NCBI RefSeq assembly: GCF_004801305.1
Contig: NZ_SSOD01000005.1
Location: 62,001 to 126,000 of the forward strand
From: Pseudothauera rhizosphaerae
Lineage (GTDB): Bacteria; Pseudomonadota; Gammaproteobacteria; Burkholderiales; Rhodocyclaceae
Direction of reading: 5' to 3'
DNA length: 64,000 nucleotides
Shown: in pieces, positions 8,761 through 18,989 of the stretch
Layout: every line of letters begins with the position of its first letter
Position numbering within the stretch: the first letter of the stretch is position 1
Made by a program: the position numbers and the translations under genes
Notes under the pieces: generated by a model
Database searches by the model: none
What the model was told of the DNA's origin: nothing
The model's input: only the letters and a program-made list of their open reading frames with translations

Positions 8761-9870
8761 ATGCTCCTGCTCAACACCACCCGCGACGCGCTCCTCGCCC
8801 CGCTGCAGTCGGTGGCCGGCATCGTCGAAAAGCGCCACACCCTGCCCATCCTCTCCAACGTGCTGATCGAGAAGCAGGGCGATACGCTGACGCTCCTCGC
8901 CACCGACATCGAGATCCAGATCCGCACCGCCACCGGCGGCCACCAGGGCGGGGCGGACGCGTCCATCACCGTGGGCGCGCGCAAGCTGCAGGACATCCTG
9001 CGCGCCCTGCCGGACAGCGCCGAAGTCGCCCTCACCCTGGACGACAAGCGCCTCACCGTGAAGGCGGGAAAAAGCCGCTTCGCGCTGCAGACCCTGCCCG
9101 CGGCCGACTACCCGCGCCTGAACCTGCCGGACGGCGACGCCGTGCGCCTCACCGTCAGCCAGCGCACCTTCAAGCGCCAGCTCGCCCAGGTCGCCTACTC
9201 CATGGCGCAGCAGGACATCCGCTACTACCTCAACGGCCTGCTGGTCATCGCCGACGGCCCTGAGCTGCGCATGGTGGCCACCGACGGCCACCGCCTCGCC
9301 TACGCCGCCAGCGCCCTCGACACCCCGGTGGAGCAGCGCACCGAAGCCATCCTGCCGCGCAAGACCGTGCTCGAACTCTCCCGCCAGCTCGCCGACAACG
9401 ACGATCCGCTGGAAGTGCTGCTGGCCGGCAACCAGGTGGTGTTCCGCTTCGGCGCCATCGAGCTCATCTCCAAGCTCATCGACGGCAAGTTCCCCGACTA
9501 CGAACGCGTGATCCCGCAGAACCACCCGCGCATGATCACCTTCGACCGCCTGCCGCTGCTCGCCGCCCTGCAGCGCGCCGCCATCCTCACCAACGAGAAG
9601 TTCCGCGGCGTGCGCCTGGTGCTCTCCGACGGCAGCCTGAAAATCCTCTCCACCAACGCCGAACAGGAAGAAGCCGTCGAGGAACTGGAAGTGGACTACC
9701 ACGACGTGCCGCTCGACATCGGCTTCAACGTCACCTACCTGCTCGACGTGCTCAACAACCTGTCCACCGAACAGGTGGAATGGCGCTTCAACGACGGCAA
9801 TTCCAGCGCGCTGATCACCCTGCCCGGCAATGAGCAGTTCAAGTACGTCGTGATGCCGATGCGCATCTGA
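8761..9870 (+). CDS. dnaN: DNA polymerase III sliding clamp (beta subunit)
   Basis: Ring-shaped processivity clamp. The 369-residue protein has the three tandem clamp folds; MLLLNTTRDALLAPLQSVAGIVEKRHTLPILSN is a typical start and it ends in YVVMPMRI, the conserved C-terminal motif (usually MPMRL). It begins 33 bp after dnaA and is probably transcribed with it. Confidence 0.98.
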   Translation: MLLLNTTRDALLAPLQSVAGIVEKRHTLPILSNVLIEKQGDTLTLLATDIEIQIRTATGGHQGGADASITVGARKLQDILRALPDSAEVALTLDDKRLTVKAGKSRFALQTLPAADYPRLNLPDGDAVRLTVSQRTFKRQLAQVAYSMAQQDIRYYLNGLLVIADGPELRMVATDGHRLAYAASALDTPVEQRTEAILPRKTVLELSRQLADNDDPLEVLLAGNQVVFRFGAIELISKLIDGKFPDYERVIPQNHPRMITFDRLPLLAALQRAAILTNEKFRGVRLVLSDGSLKILSTNAEQEEAVEELEVDYHDVPLDIGFNVTYLLDVLNNLSTEQVEWRFNDGNSSALITLPGNEQFKYVVMPMRI

Positions 9871-9887
9871 CGACTCCCGCCCGATGA

Positions 9888-12524
<2,637 letters not shown>

Positions 12525-12561
12525 CCCCATCTACTGACTGGACGGGCACTGTTCATGCAGA

Positions 12562-12598
12562 AGGGCGGTAACCCTATTCGGGCTACCGCCCTTTTTTT
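12562..12598 (+). terminator. Rho-independent terminator of gyrB
   Basis: The stem AGGGCGGTA/TACCGCCCT closes a 13-base loop that contains ACCC/GGGC complements, and is followed by seven T residues. It lies 38 bp after the gyrB stop and marks the boundary with the lower-GC island. Confidence 0.9.
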
Positions 12599-12790
12599 GT
12601 ATGGATGCGACGGAGAATTGGAGCAGCTACAAACCCAGCTTGCGCCGAACCCCGCCGTATTCTTTATGCAATGACTACTGTTCGGCCATTGCGGTCGTCT
12701 GGACTCGTCGATATGGCCGGCAGCTTCGCGAAACAAAGCGACCTCCTGATGATCAACGTATTCAATATTGTGGGAATACTGGTGGATACT

Positions 12791-12810
12791 GTAAAGTGCA
12801 GTACATTTAC
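12791..12810. promoter_or_regulatory. Imperfect dyad, candidate operator of the island
   Basis: GTAAAGTGCA GTACATTTAC is an imperfect 20-bp dyad with 5-bp perfect ends (GTAAA...TTTAC). It lies 20 bp before the ribbon-helix-helix gene, a place where such regulators often bind to repress themselves. This is inferred from position only. Confidence 0.35.
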
Positions 12811-12829
12811 TGTGGTTCCTGGAGAGGTT

Positions 12830-13027
12830 ATGGCCACCGTCAAGACTGCCACGCTCACATTTCGTATCGACCCCGGCCTGAAAGAGGCACTTCGCATTGC
12901 GGCGGATCAGGAGCATCGATCCATCGCGAACATGGTCGAAGTTCTGATTCGGGGCTACTGTGAGCGGCACGGCATTGCGATTCCGCACTCCGAGGAAACC
13001 AAGAACAACAACGGAGTTCGTCCATGA
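12830..13027 (+). CDS. Small ribbon-helix-helix (Arc/CopG-like) DNA-binding protein
   Basis: A 65-residue protein beginning MATVKTATLTFRIDPGLKEALRIAA, with a beta strand then two helices (HRSIANMVEVLIRGY) as in ribbon-helix-helix repressors. The start is well supported by GGAGAG four bases before the ATG at 12830. Its stop overlaps the ATG of a 17-codon gene remnant at 13024, so it headed a longer operon. GC content is well below the flanking core genes. Likely the regulator of the island; no partner toxin is evident. Confidence 0.7.
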   Translation: MATVKTATLTFRIDPGLKEALRIAADQEHRSIANMVEVLIRGYCERHGIAIPHSEETKNNNGVRP

Positions 13028-13077
13028 TCAAGACGGTCGAGCAAGCTTGCCGGTTCAACCCCATCATCCACGACTAA
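13024..13077 (+). pseudogene. Truncated 5' end of a lost gene (DUF499-like ATPase start)
   Basis: ATG overlapping the preceding stop (ATGA) opens 17 codons, MIKTVEQACRFNPIIHD, then TAA. From memory this resembles the first residues of large DUF499 ATPases found in phage-defence loci; I cannot verify this. The frame breaks just before the HEPN-like gene, suggesting that the rest was replaced when the downstream cassette arrived. Confidence 0.4.
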
Positions 13078-13081
13078 TCAA

Positions 13082-13501
13082 ATGCAAGCGGATTTTCTGG
13101 ATGCACATGAGCGTCATTGGGACGATGCCGAGAGGCTTTTTGCAGAAGGGCGCTACGCCAACGCGGACCACCTCTACGGTATGGCAGCAGAGTGTGGACT
13201 GAAACGACTGATGGTGAGATTCGGGATGGCGGTTAATCCTGTGACAGGAAGCCCTACGGATAACAAGGACTGGAAGCACGCCAACAATATATGGGCCCGC
13301 TTCGAGAGTTACCGCAGCGGCAAAGTGGAAGGAAATGACTACGGACTGCCTACGCCTAGTCCATTTGATAATTGGGATGCCTCTGACCGTTACGCGCACC
13401 AATCCAACTTTAACCAGGCGGGTGTTCAAGTTCACCAGGCCGGTGCAGCGGCCATCTGTGAACTCATAAAGAAAGCACAACGGGAGGGGTTGCTGGTATG
13501 A
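13082..13501 (+). CDS. HEPN-like helical protein of the defence-type cassette
   Basis: A 139-residue protein, not assigned to a named family. Residues 4-50 (LDAHERHWDDAERLFAEG, then YANADHLYGMAAECGLKRLM) form two amphipathic helices of the kind seen in HEPN domains, which in defence and toxin systems are often RNases or nucleotidyltransferase partners. A second conserved-looking part is PFDNWDASDRYAHQSNF near 92-108. An Arg-x-x-His pair is present there, but not the canonical Arg-x4-6-His, so RNase activity is uncertain. The gene overlaps the next ATPase by ATGA, so the two are translationally coupled. Its low GC content sets it apart from gyrB and rluA. Confidence 0.55.
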   Translation: MQADFLDAHERHWDDAERLFAEGRYANADHLYGMAAECGLKRLMVRFGMAVNPVTGSPTDNKDWKHANNIWARFESYRSGKVEGNDYGLPTPSPFDNWDASDRYAHQSNFNQAGVQVHQAGAAAICELIKKAQREGLLV

Positions 13502-14889
13502 AAAAGAAACTTTTCGATCTGTTTCCTGAGCCTATCCCAACCTTTGATCTGATTTTGCCGGCGGTTCGGGATTGGCTGCAGGCTTATAGGGGGTCGTTGA
13601 ATGATTTTCTGAGCAATGAAGATGATTGGCTGCTTGTCAATCGCGATCTCAACGGGCGCGTGCGTCTGATCTTGCCCGAGCGGATTAAAGAAAGTGAACA
13701 GCGCATGCTGTGGGATCATCTGGCGTCAAACTTGATGCAACGTCTGGGTAAGCACGCCTATCCGAAAAATGCCGAAATTCTTTTCGAAACAAACCGGAAG
13801 CAGGCGCTCCAAGGGGCAACCAGTTATTTGGTAGATGGTTTCATTAATGTATGGGTGGTGGATCGGCTGGCGACAGAGGCCAACTGGGCACGCATTGCGC
13901 CAGAAACCGAGGGTGTGCCACGTATTGTGTTTTTCTCTATCAAAGGTGGTGTCGGCCGCTCGACAGCTTTGGCAGCCACTGCCTGGAGTCTTGCACAGAA
14001 GGGCAAGCGTGTCTTGGTGCTTGATCTTGATCTTGAATCTCCCGGCTTGTCTTCTGCGCTGCTGCCGCCAGAACGTCAGCCTATGTACGGCATTACCGAT
14101 TGGCTGATTGAAGACCTGGTAGACAACGGGAATGTCATTTTCGAAAGCATGGCCGCCACCAGTAATCTTTCCCATGACGGAGAAATTCATATCGTGCCCG
14201 CGCATGGGGCAGATCACGGCGAGTATATTGCCAAGCTGGGCCGTGTCTGGATGCCCAAGTTGCAGGTGGATGGAACGCGTGAGGCGTGGTCGTCTCGGCT
14301 AGATCGCTTGCTGAGGGATCTGGAGAAACGAATTCAGCCCGACGTGGTGCTGATCGACTCGCGTTCCGGTATCGATGAGATTGCTTCTGCGTGTATTACT
14401 GAATTGGGTGCCAATCTGATTCTGTTGTTCGCACTGGAAGGTGAGCAGACATGGAACGGCTATCGGATGTTATTCGAGCAATGGCTGCGTGCGGGCATCG
14501 CGCAACAAATACGCGAGCGGTTGCAGGTAGTCGGGGCCATCGTTCCCGAGCTTGATCGAGCCGAGTACCTTGCGGGCTTGCGCGAGCATTCATATGAAGT
14601 TTTCGTCGACACACTTTACGATGAAATTGCGCCAATCAAGATAGGCGAGGTTGGACGCAGACTTGATGGTACGTGGTGGGTTGGCGGTTTAAGCGAAGGC
14701 TGGAACTTCGACGAGGCTGATGAAGCTGCTCCGCACCATCCATGGGCAGTGAACTGGCATCGCAGTTTTGCAGGGCTACTCTCCTTGCAAGGGAGGCTTG
14801 CTGCTATCGACACCCAAGAGGTGAAGTCTGTTTTTGGGGCATTAATCGATGGCGTAAGCAATGCCGTTGATGGGAGGGAAACGCCATGA
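13498..14889 (+). CDS. KGGVGR-motif variant ParA/MinD-like AAA ATPase
   Basis: A 463-residue protein. The deviant Walker A IKGGVGRSTA at about 148-157 replaces the KGGxGKT of ParA/MinD proteins, with Arg in place of Lys before Ser-Thr. It is followed by VLVLDLDLESPGLSSALL (A' motif) and DVVLIDSRSGIDE near 282 (Walker B region). The first 140 residues are a separate domain with no motif I recognise. This ATPase variant is known from anti-phage gene clusters. It overlaps both the HEPN-like gene upstream and the P-loop gene downstream by ATGA, indicating a fixed stoichiometric operon. Function is inferred from context. Confidence 0.75.
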   Translation: MKKKLFDLFPEPIPTFDLILPAVRDWLQAYRGSLNDFLSNEDDWLLVNRDLNGRVRLILPERIKESEQRMLWDHLASNLMQRLGKHAYPKNAEILFETNRKQALQGATSYLVDGFINVWVVDRLATEANWARIAPETEGVPRIVFFSIKGGVGRSTALAATAWSLAQKGKRVLVLDLDLESPGLSSALLPPERQPMYGITDWLIEDLVDNGNVIFESMAATSNLSHDGEIHIVPAHGADHGEYIAKLGRVWMPKLQVDGTREAWSSRLDRLLRDLEKRIQPDVVLIDSRSGIDEIASACITELGANLILLFALEGEQTWNGYRMLFEQWLRAGIAQQIRERLQVVGAIVPELDRAEYLAGLREHSYEVFVDTLYDEIAPIKIGEVGRRLDGTWWVGGLSEGWNFDEADEAAPHHPWAVNWHRSFAGLLSLQGRLAAIDTQEVKSVFGALIDGVSNAVDGRETP

Positions 14890-16280
14890 CGCAAACCCAG
14901 CAACTACGCGAAGCCATCTTGGCTGCGCCATTGGAGACCAGCAGCTTCGGCGAAACCCCACAACCCGGAACTTTGTATTTACCTCCTTCACATCTCAAGG
15001 CATTGAGATTAGATGTGCACATCGTTGTCGGTGGCCGAGGGGTTGGTAAGTCGTTCTGGACAGCTGCGCTGCAATCCGAACCGCTTCGCGGTCAACTTGG
15101 AACGGTTTCGTCCGAACTGCAGGGTATCGAAGTGTTTGCTGGCTTCAGCAGCTCAGAAGCCATAGAAAGTTATCCAAATGCAGACGTATTTTTCGCTTTT
15201 CTTGCCCAGAATGGTGACCCCTACGATTTGTGGCGTGCAGTGGTCCTGCGTTGGGTCGCACGGCGGGTAGGCGAAAATATTCCCAGCGACAACTGGCAAA
15301 GTACCGTGGAGTGGTTGAAATCCGATCCGGAGGCTGCCGCGCGTCTGATGCAACGTCAGCGGGATTGGAAGGGACTGATTCTCTTTGACGCGCTGGATCG
15401 CACGAGCTCAGAGTGGCGGCGGATGGATGAGATCGTGCGGGGGTTGTTGCGCACGATTCTTTGGTTGAAAACCTTTCCCGGCCTATACGCCAAGGTATTC
15501 TTGCGTGAAGATCAGGCGGAGCGCACGGTGTTCAACTTCCCGGACGCATCCAAACTGACTGCGACCAAGGCTGAATTGGCATGGGCCAGACATGACCTGC
15601 ATGGCTTGCTCTGGCAACGACTCATCAACGCACCGGATATTCATGGCGAGCGTATGCGCAATGTCTGCCCAAGCGTCAAGCTGGGTGATGTGTGGCGTGT
15701 TGCGCAAGACATGAAATCGGAGTCCGAGGCGCAGAAGAAGGCTTTTGAAGCGCTGGCTGGCCCATGGATGGGGCGCGACAAGCGTCGTGGCGTACCATAC
15801 ACATGGTCGGTCGGGCATTTGGCTGATGGGCGTGGACAGACGTCACCACGATCTTTCCTTGCCGCAATCCGACAGGCGGCGGAAGACTCCAGTGAGCGTT
15901 ATTTGCAGCATAACTATGCCTTGCACTTCGAGAGCATCAAGCGCGGCATCCAGAAGGCGTCCGAGATTCGCGTCCAAGAGATGGCCGAAGATTACCCATG
16001 GGTGCCTGACGTTCTGTCTGCCTTGAGCGGCATGAACGTACCCGTGGCATTCGATGCCGTGAAGAAGAAATGGGAGGAACAATTTCCCGCTGGCGTGCAA
16101 AGCATCAGTTCTACGCGTCTCCCTGCACAGCACGTTGATCGTGGCTGGGACGGGGTGCGTGAAGATTTGCAGCGTCTTGGCTTGCTGGAAACTAAGAAGG
16201 ACGGGCGCATCGACATGCCCGACCTTTACCGCGTCGGTTTCGGCCTCGGCCGCAAAGGTGGTGTTAAGCCCAGGAATTAA
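14886..16280 (+). CDS. P-loop NTPase of the defence-type cassette, function unknown
   Basis: A 464-residue protein with a Walker A VVGGRGVGKSFWT near residues 46-58, and GLILFDALDRTSSEW, a Walker B-like strand, near 165-180. LRTILWLKTFPGLYAKVFLRED may be the sensor region, and the C-terminal 150 residues contain a possible winged-helix segment (DGVREDLQRLGLLETKKDGRIDMPDLYRVGFGLGRKGG). The layout recalls the STAND/AAA ATPases that act as sensors in defence systems, but I do not recognise a named family. The start overlaps the stop of the KGGVGR ATPase, and nothing follows in the operon but broken genes. Confidence 0.6.
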   Translation: MTQTQQLREAILAAPLETSSFGETPQPGTLYLPPSHLKALRLDVHIVVGGRGVGKSFWTAALQSEPLRGQLGTVSSELQGIEVFAGFSSSEAIESYPNADVFFAFLAQNGDPYDLWRAVVLRWVARRVGENIPSDNWQSTVEWLKSDPEAAARLMQRQRDWKGLILFDALDRTSSEWRRMDEIVRGLLRTILWLKTFPGLYAKVFLREDQAERTVFNFPDASKLTATKAELAWARHDLHGLLWQRLINAPDIHGERMRNVCPSVKLGDVWRVAQDMKSESEAQKKAFEALAGPWMGRDKRRGVPYTWSVGHLADGRGQTSPRSFLAAIRQAAEDSSERYLQHNYALHFESIKRGIQKASEIRVQEMAEDYPWVPDVLSALSGMNVPVAFDAVKKKWEEQFPAGVQSISSTRLPAQHVDRGWDGVREDLQRLGLLETKKDGRIDMPDLYRVGFGLGRKGGVKPRN

Positions 16281-16300
16281 ACCAATGGCCATTTGCCGCC

Positions 16301-16648
16301 TCTCGTCGCGCGCCCATCGGTGGCGCCAGCTTTCTGATGCAGCATCTGGCTGATGCCAGGAGTTACAGACGCAGCACGGGCTACTTCACCAGCTCTTTTT
16401 TTGAGGTGGCAGGTGAGGCGCTGGAGTACATCCCCGAGGTCAAGATCGTCTGCAATGTGGATATCCCCCCGGACGACCTGAAAGTGGCGCAACTGCGTGA
16501 AAATAAGATGCTGGGCTGCTGGAACAAACACGGCAGGGTAGCTTCCGGTCAAGCCTTACTCAGGGGCGGGCGACCGCAGTACTTGCCAAAGCTGCCGCCA
16601 GTATCAAAGCGGCTGGCCGGTAGCAATGGCCGAAGAGCAGCCGGTTAA
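16301..16648 (+). pseudogene. Remnant of a phospholipase D-like/helicase defence gene
   Basis: An open stretch reads RAPIGGASFLMQHLADARSYRRSTGYFTSS and then VAGEALEYIPEVKIVCNVDIPPDDLKVAQL. I recall this as the N-terminal phospholipase D-like part of large helicase-type proteins in defence islands. After about 70 residues (KMLGCWNK) the similarity ends and an unrelated tail runs to a stop at 16648. No plausible start or ribosome site is seen. The fragment is far too short for the family and is read as debris. Confidence 0.5.
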
Positions 16649-16724
16649 AGCCCGTCGTTGCACATAATGCCTACGATATCCAGCAGGCGCCCACTTGGTA
16701 AGAAGTGCAGCTTTTTTTCTATGA

Positions 16725-16815
16725 GCTAAGAAACTCGACGACTTCCTCACATTCAACGAGTACACCATCCCGCCTGACGCGGGCAAGGTATTGAAGAAAG
16801 AGGCCGGCACGCACG
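16725..16815 (+). pseudogene. Short gene fragment, RhuM-like C-terminal segment
   Basis: After a TGA, the frame reads AKKLDDFLTFNEYTIPPDAGKVLKKEAG, which from memory resembles the tail domain of RhuM-family proteins found in mobile islands. There is no start codon, and the frame runs into the shadow of the next gene. Marks the right edge of the accessory island. Identification is tentative. Confidence 0.3.
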
Positions 16816-16846
16816 CCAGAGCCGGGTATGAACGTCACGCCACCCC

Positions 16847-17491
16847 ATGCCCCACCTTGCCCCCAAGCTCCTCTACACCGACGACGCCCTCATCGTCGCC
16901 GACAAGCCCGCCGGCCTGCGTTCCGTCCCGGCCGGCGGCGAGGATCGCCAGGATTGCCTCGCCCGCCGCGTGCAAGCCGAGTACCCGGATGCACTCATCG
17001 TCCATCGGCTGGATGCCGCCACCTCCGGCCTGGTGCTGCTGGCGCGCGGGGTGGAGATGCTGCGGCGCATGAGCCTGGCATTTGAACAGCGGGTGATCGG
17101 CAAGCGCTACATGGCGCTGGTGCACGGCCATGTCGCGCAGGACGAAGGCGAGATCGCCTTGCCGCTGGCCGCCGACCCGGATGATCGGCCGCGGCAGATC
17201 GTGGATGCTGTGCACGGCCGGCCGGCGCTGACACGCTATCGGGTGGTGGAACGGCTGGGCGAGGGCGAGGCGGCCGTGACGCGGCTGGAGCTGAAGCCGC
17301 TCACCGGGCGCTCGCACCAGTTGCGGGTGCATCTGCTGTCCATCGGCCACCCCATCGTCGGCGATCCCCTCTACGCGCCACCCGAGAGCGCTGCCGCGCA
17401 CCCGCGCATGTATCTGCACGCGGCGGGCATCGCCTTCATCCATCCGGAGAGGCGGGTGCCGATGCGGTTCGACAGCCCGGCGCCGTTCTGA
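16847..17491 (+). CDS. rluA: RluA-family pseudouridine synthase
   Basis: Isomerises uridine to pseudouridine in 23S rRNA and tRNA. The 214-residue length equals that of E. coli RluA (dual specificity U746/tRNA U32), and there is no S4 domain. The catalytic motif IVHRLDAATSGLVLLA (Asp near 52) and LKPLTGRSHQLRVHLLSIGHPIVGDPLY are present. Substrate specificity is inferred from length only. It is the first core gene after the island and returns to high GC. It ends just before a dispersed inverted repeat. Confidence 0.85.
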   Translation: MPHLAPKLLYTDDALIVADKPAGLRSVPAGGEDRQDCLARRVQAEYPDALIVHRLDAATSGLVLLARGVEMLRRMSLAFEQRVIGKRYMALVHGHVAQDEGEIALPLAADPDDRPRQIVDAVHGRPALTRYRVVERLGEGEAAVTRLELKPLTGRSHQLRVHLLSIGHPIVGDPLYAPPESAAAHPRMYLHAAGIAFIHPERRVPMRFDSPAPF

Positions 17492-17496
17492 CTGCA

Positions 17497-17567
17497 CACC
17501 GTTCGGGCTGAGCCTGTCGAAGCCCGCTTGCCGCGAATGCCCTTCGACAGGCTCGGGGCGAACGGTG
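17497..17567. repeat. Dispersed inverted repeat (CACCGTTCG...CGAACGGTG family), copy 1
   Basis: Ends CACCGTTCG and CGAACGGTG are perfect inverted repeats, and inner GAGCCTGTCGAAG pairs with CTTCGACAGGCTC. It lies between the convergent rluA and flavodoxin genes, where the hairpin can serve as a bidirectional terminator. Related copies are at 18931-18989 and inside uvrA at 47068-47141. Confidence 0.8.
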
Positions 17568-17578
17568 TCGCGCCCCGC

Positions 17579-18136
17579 TCAGGCCTCCGCCTTGATCCTC
17601 TCCAGCAGCAGCGGCCTGACCTGCGCGACCCAGGTGTCGATACGGTCGTTGGTGTACATGCCCTGGGTGCGCTCGTCGATCACCAGGCCGACGAAGCGGC
17701 CGTTCCTGACCGCGGCGGACTGCTGGAAGGTGTAGCCGTCGGTGGGCCAGTCGTCGGCGACGATTTCCGCGCCGTAGCCCTGAAAGATTTCGTAGATGCG
17801 CATCAGCGAGCTGCAGAAGCGCTCGGAGTAGCGTTCCTGCGCGCCCAGGCCGAAGAGCGCGATGCGCTTGCCGGAGAAGTCCGGTTTGTCCATCTTCACC
17901 AGGAATTCCTCCCAGTTCGGCTCCAGGCAGCCGGCGCTGCGCCCCGGGACTTCTTCCACGCCGTAGCTGGGCGTGCCGAGGATGAGGGCGTCGTACTTCA
18001 GCATGTCCGCCGGTTCGATGCGATTCACATTGACCGGCTTGTCGGCGATCCCGTCGCCGAGTTTCTTGTGGATCTTTTTCGCGATCAGGCGCGTGGTGCC
18101 GGTTTCGGTGCCGAAGAAAATGCCTATCTTGTCCAT
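17579..18136 (-). CDS. Long-chain flavodoxin, NifF-like
   Basis: FMN electron-transfer protein of 185 residues. The phosphate-binding loop FFGTETGTTR is at residues 7-16, followed by ALILGTPSYGVEEVPG and FGLGAQERYSERFCSSLMRIYEIF. The inserted loop typical of long-chain flavodoxins (Azotobacter NifF type) is present, as is WEEFLVKMDKPDFSGKRIALFGLG. The start is the ATG at 18134-18136. An upstream GG-N10-GC element with a perfect TTGC suggests sigma-54 control, which would fit delivery of electrons to nitrogenase, but no nif gene is in the window. Other roles (oxidative stress, MEP pathway) cannot be excluded. Confidence 0.88.
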   Translation of the reverse strand: MDKIGIFFGTETGTTRLIAKKIHKKLGDGIADKPVNVNRIEPADMLKYDALILGTPSYGVEEVPGRSAGCLEPNWEEFLVKMDKPDFSGKRIALFGLGAQERYSERFCSSLMRIYEIFQGYGAEIVADDWPTDGYTFQQSAAVRNGRFVGLVIDERTQGMYTNDRIDTWVAQVRPLLLERIKAEA

Positions 18137-18257
18137 GCTTTCCGCCGTTTCGAGGTGGCCGCGCCGGTTGGGGATGCGACGCCGTTGCCCGGGTTGTCGT
18201 GAGCCCGACACGCGCGGCGACGACAAGGCGCCGTGCGCGGGGTCCAAGGGGCAACGG

Positions 18258-18275
18258 AAGCAATCCCCATACCGG
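18258..18275 (-). promoter_or_regulatory. Candidate sigma-54 (-24/-12) promoter for the flavodoxin gene
   Basis: Read on the minus strand, CGGTATGGGGATTGCTT fits TGGCACG-N4-TTGCW in the GG (-24), the last G, and the complete TTGC (-12), with the correct GG-N10-GC spacing. Transcription would begin near 18248, about 110 bases before the flavodoxin ATG. Confidence 0.45.
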
Positions 18276-18304
18276 CCGCCGCACCGGGACAACCCGTTCC
18301 GGGT

Positions 18305-18320
18305 TGTGAAATTCGTCACA
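18305..18320. promoter_or_regulatory. TGT-N10-ACA site (NifA-type UAS) that is also a perfect CRP-type palindrome
   Basis: TGTGAAATTCGTCACA satisfies both TGT-N10-ACA (NifA upstream activator) and TGTGA-N6-TCACA (CRP/Vfr). It lies about 45 bp upstream of the candidate sigma-54 element, in the space between divergent flavodoxin and lipoprotein genes. Another TGT-N10-ACA is at 18195-18210, inside the would-be leader. The sequence alone does not decide the regulator. Confidence 0.45.
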
Positions 18321-18519
18321 CCTCGTGACATTTTTCACGCTCTTGGAGGACAATGCCGGACGGCGCCTTACCTTCACCAAAGATGAGACGTCATACGCAC
18401 CAGACATAGACGTCCGGGATGCCCGCCCCGCCCGCCGTTGCTGAATGCGGCAGCGCTGCAGGCCTGGCGGACGGCCATCGAAAACAGTGAAACAGTGGAT
18501 CGATCGAAGGGGAATTGAG

Positions 18520-18912
18520 ATGAAGACGACTGCCCAGCGCGTGACGATGGCGGCCGTGGCGCTGCTCGCTGCCGCGTGTGCGACCAAGCCGGTGGATACA
18601 CCGTCCGTCGTGGAGGTGCCGCAGGGAACCACCGACGGACAACTGGAGTTCAAGCTGGCGGGCGGCAACTACGCCTGCGACCAGGGCGTTCGTGTCGGTG
18701 TGGAGCGCGAGCACGACGGCGCCAAGAACCACCGCGTCGCCGTGAACTGGAAGGGCAAGCGCCACGTGCTCGAGCGCGATCCCTCCTACTCCGGCCTGCC
18801 CCGCTTCGAGGACAACCGCAGCGGACTGGTGTGGATAGACCTGCCGTGGAAGAGCGTGCTGCTCGACGGCCGTACCCACAAGCCGCTGGCCACCGAGTGC
18901 AAGCTGAGCTGA
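18520..18912 (+). CDS. MliC/PliC-like lysozyme-inhibitor lipoprotein
   Basis: A 130-residue exported protein. The signal peptide ends in a lipobox LAAAC with Cys20, so it should be a lipoprotein. The mature part has NYACDQGVRVGVEREH, then VNWKGKRHVLERDPSYSGLPRFED and a final TECKLS. The paired cysteines and the YxC...G pattern fit the MliC/PliC family, which blocks c-type lysozymes in the periplasm. The start ATG at 18520 is preceded by AAGGGGAATTGAG. It is divergent from the flavodoxin gene and not linked to other cell-wall genes. Confidence 0.65.
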   Translation: MKTTAQRVTMAAVALLAAACATKPVDTPSVVEVPQGTTDGQLEFKLAGGNYACDQGVRVGVEREHDGAKNHRVAVNWKGKRHVLERDPSYSGLPRFEDNRSGLVWIDLPWKSVLLDGRTHKPLATECKLS

Positions 18913-18930
18913 CCGGCGCGGCAACCGGAT

Positions 18931-18989
18931 ACCGTTCGGGCTTCGACAGGCCTGTCCTGAGCGAAGTCGAAGGGTTCAGCCCGAACGGT
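18931..18989. repeat. Dispersed inverted repeat, copy 2 (overlaps a gene end)
   Basis: Perfect 11-bp terminal inverted repeats ACCGTTCGGGC and GCCCGAACGGT enclose CTTCGACAGGCCTGTCCTGAGCGAAGTCGAAG. It separates two convergent genes, and its right end supplies the last codons and the stop of the minus-strand membrane protein. Confidence 0.85.

Noticed and set aside
16285..16353. ATG at 16285 as the start of a real gene after the cassette
   Set aside because: The frame stops after about 22 codons and is out of register with the recognisable phospholipase-like fragment.
18195..18210. TGTCGTGAGCCCGACA as a NifA activator site
   Set aside because: It fits TGT-N10-ACA but lies downstream of the candidate -24/-12 element, where an upstream activator site should not be.
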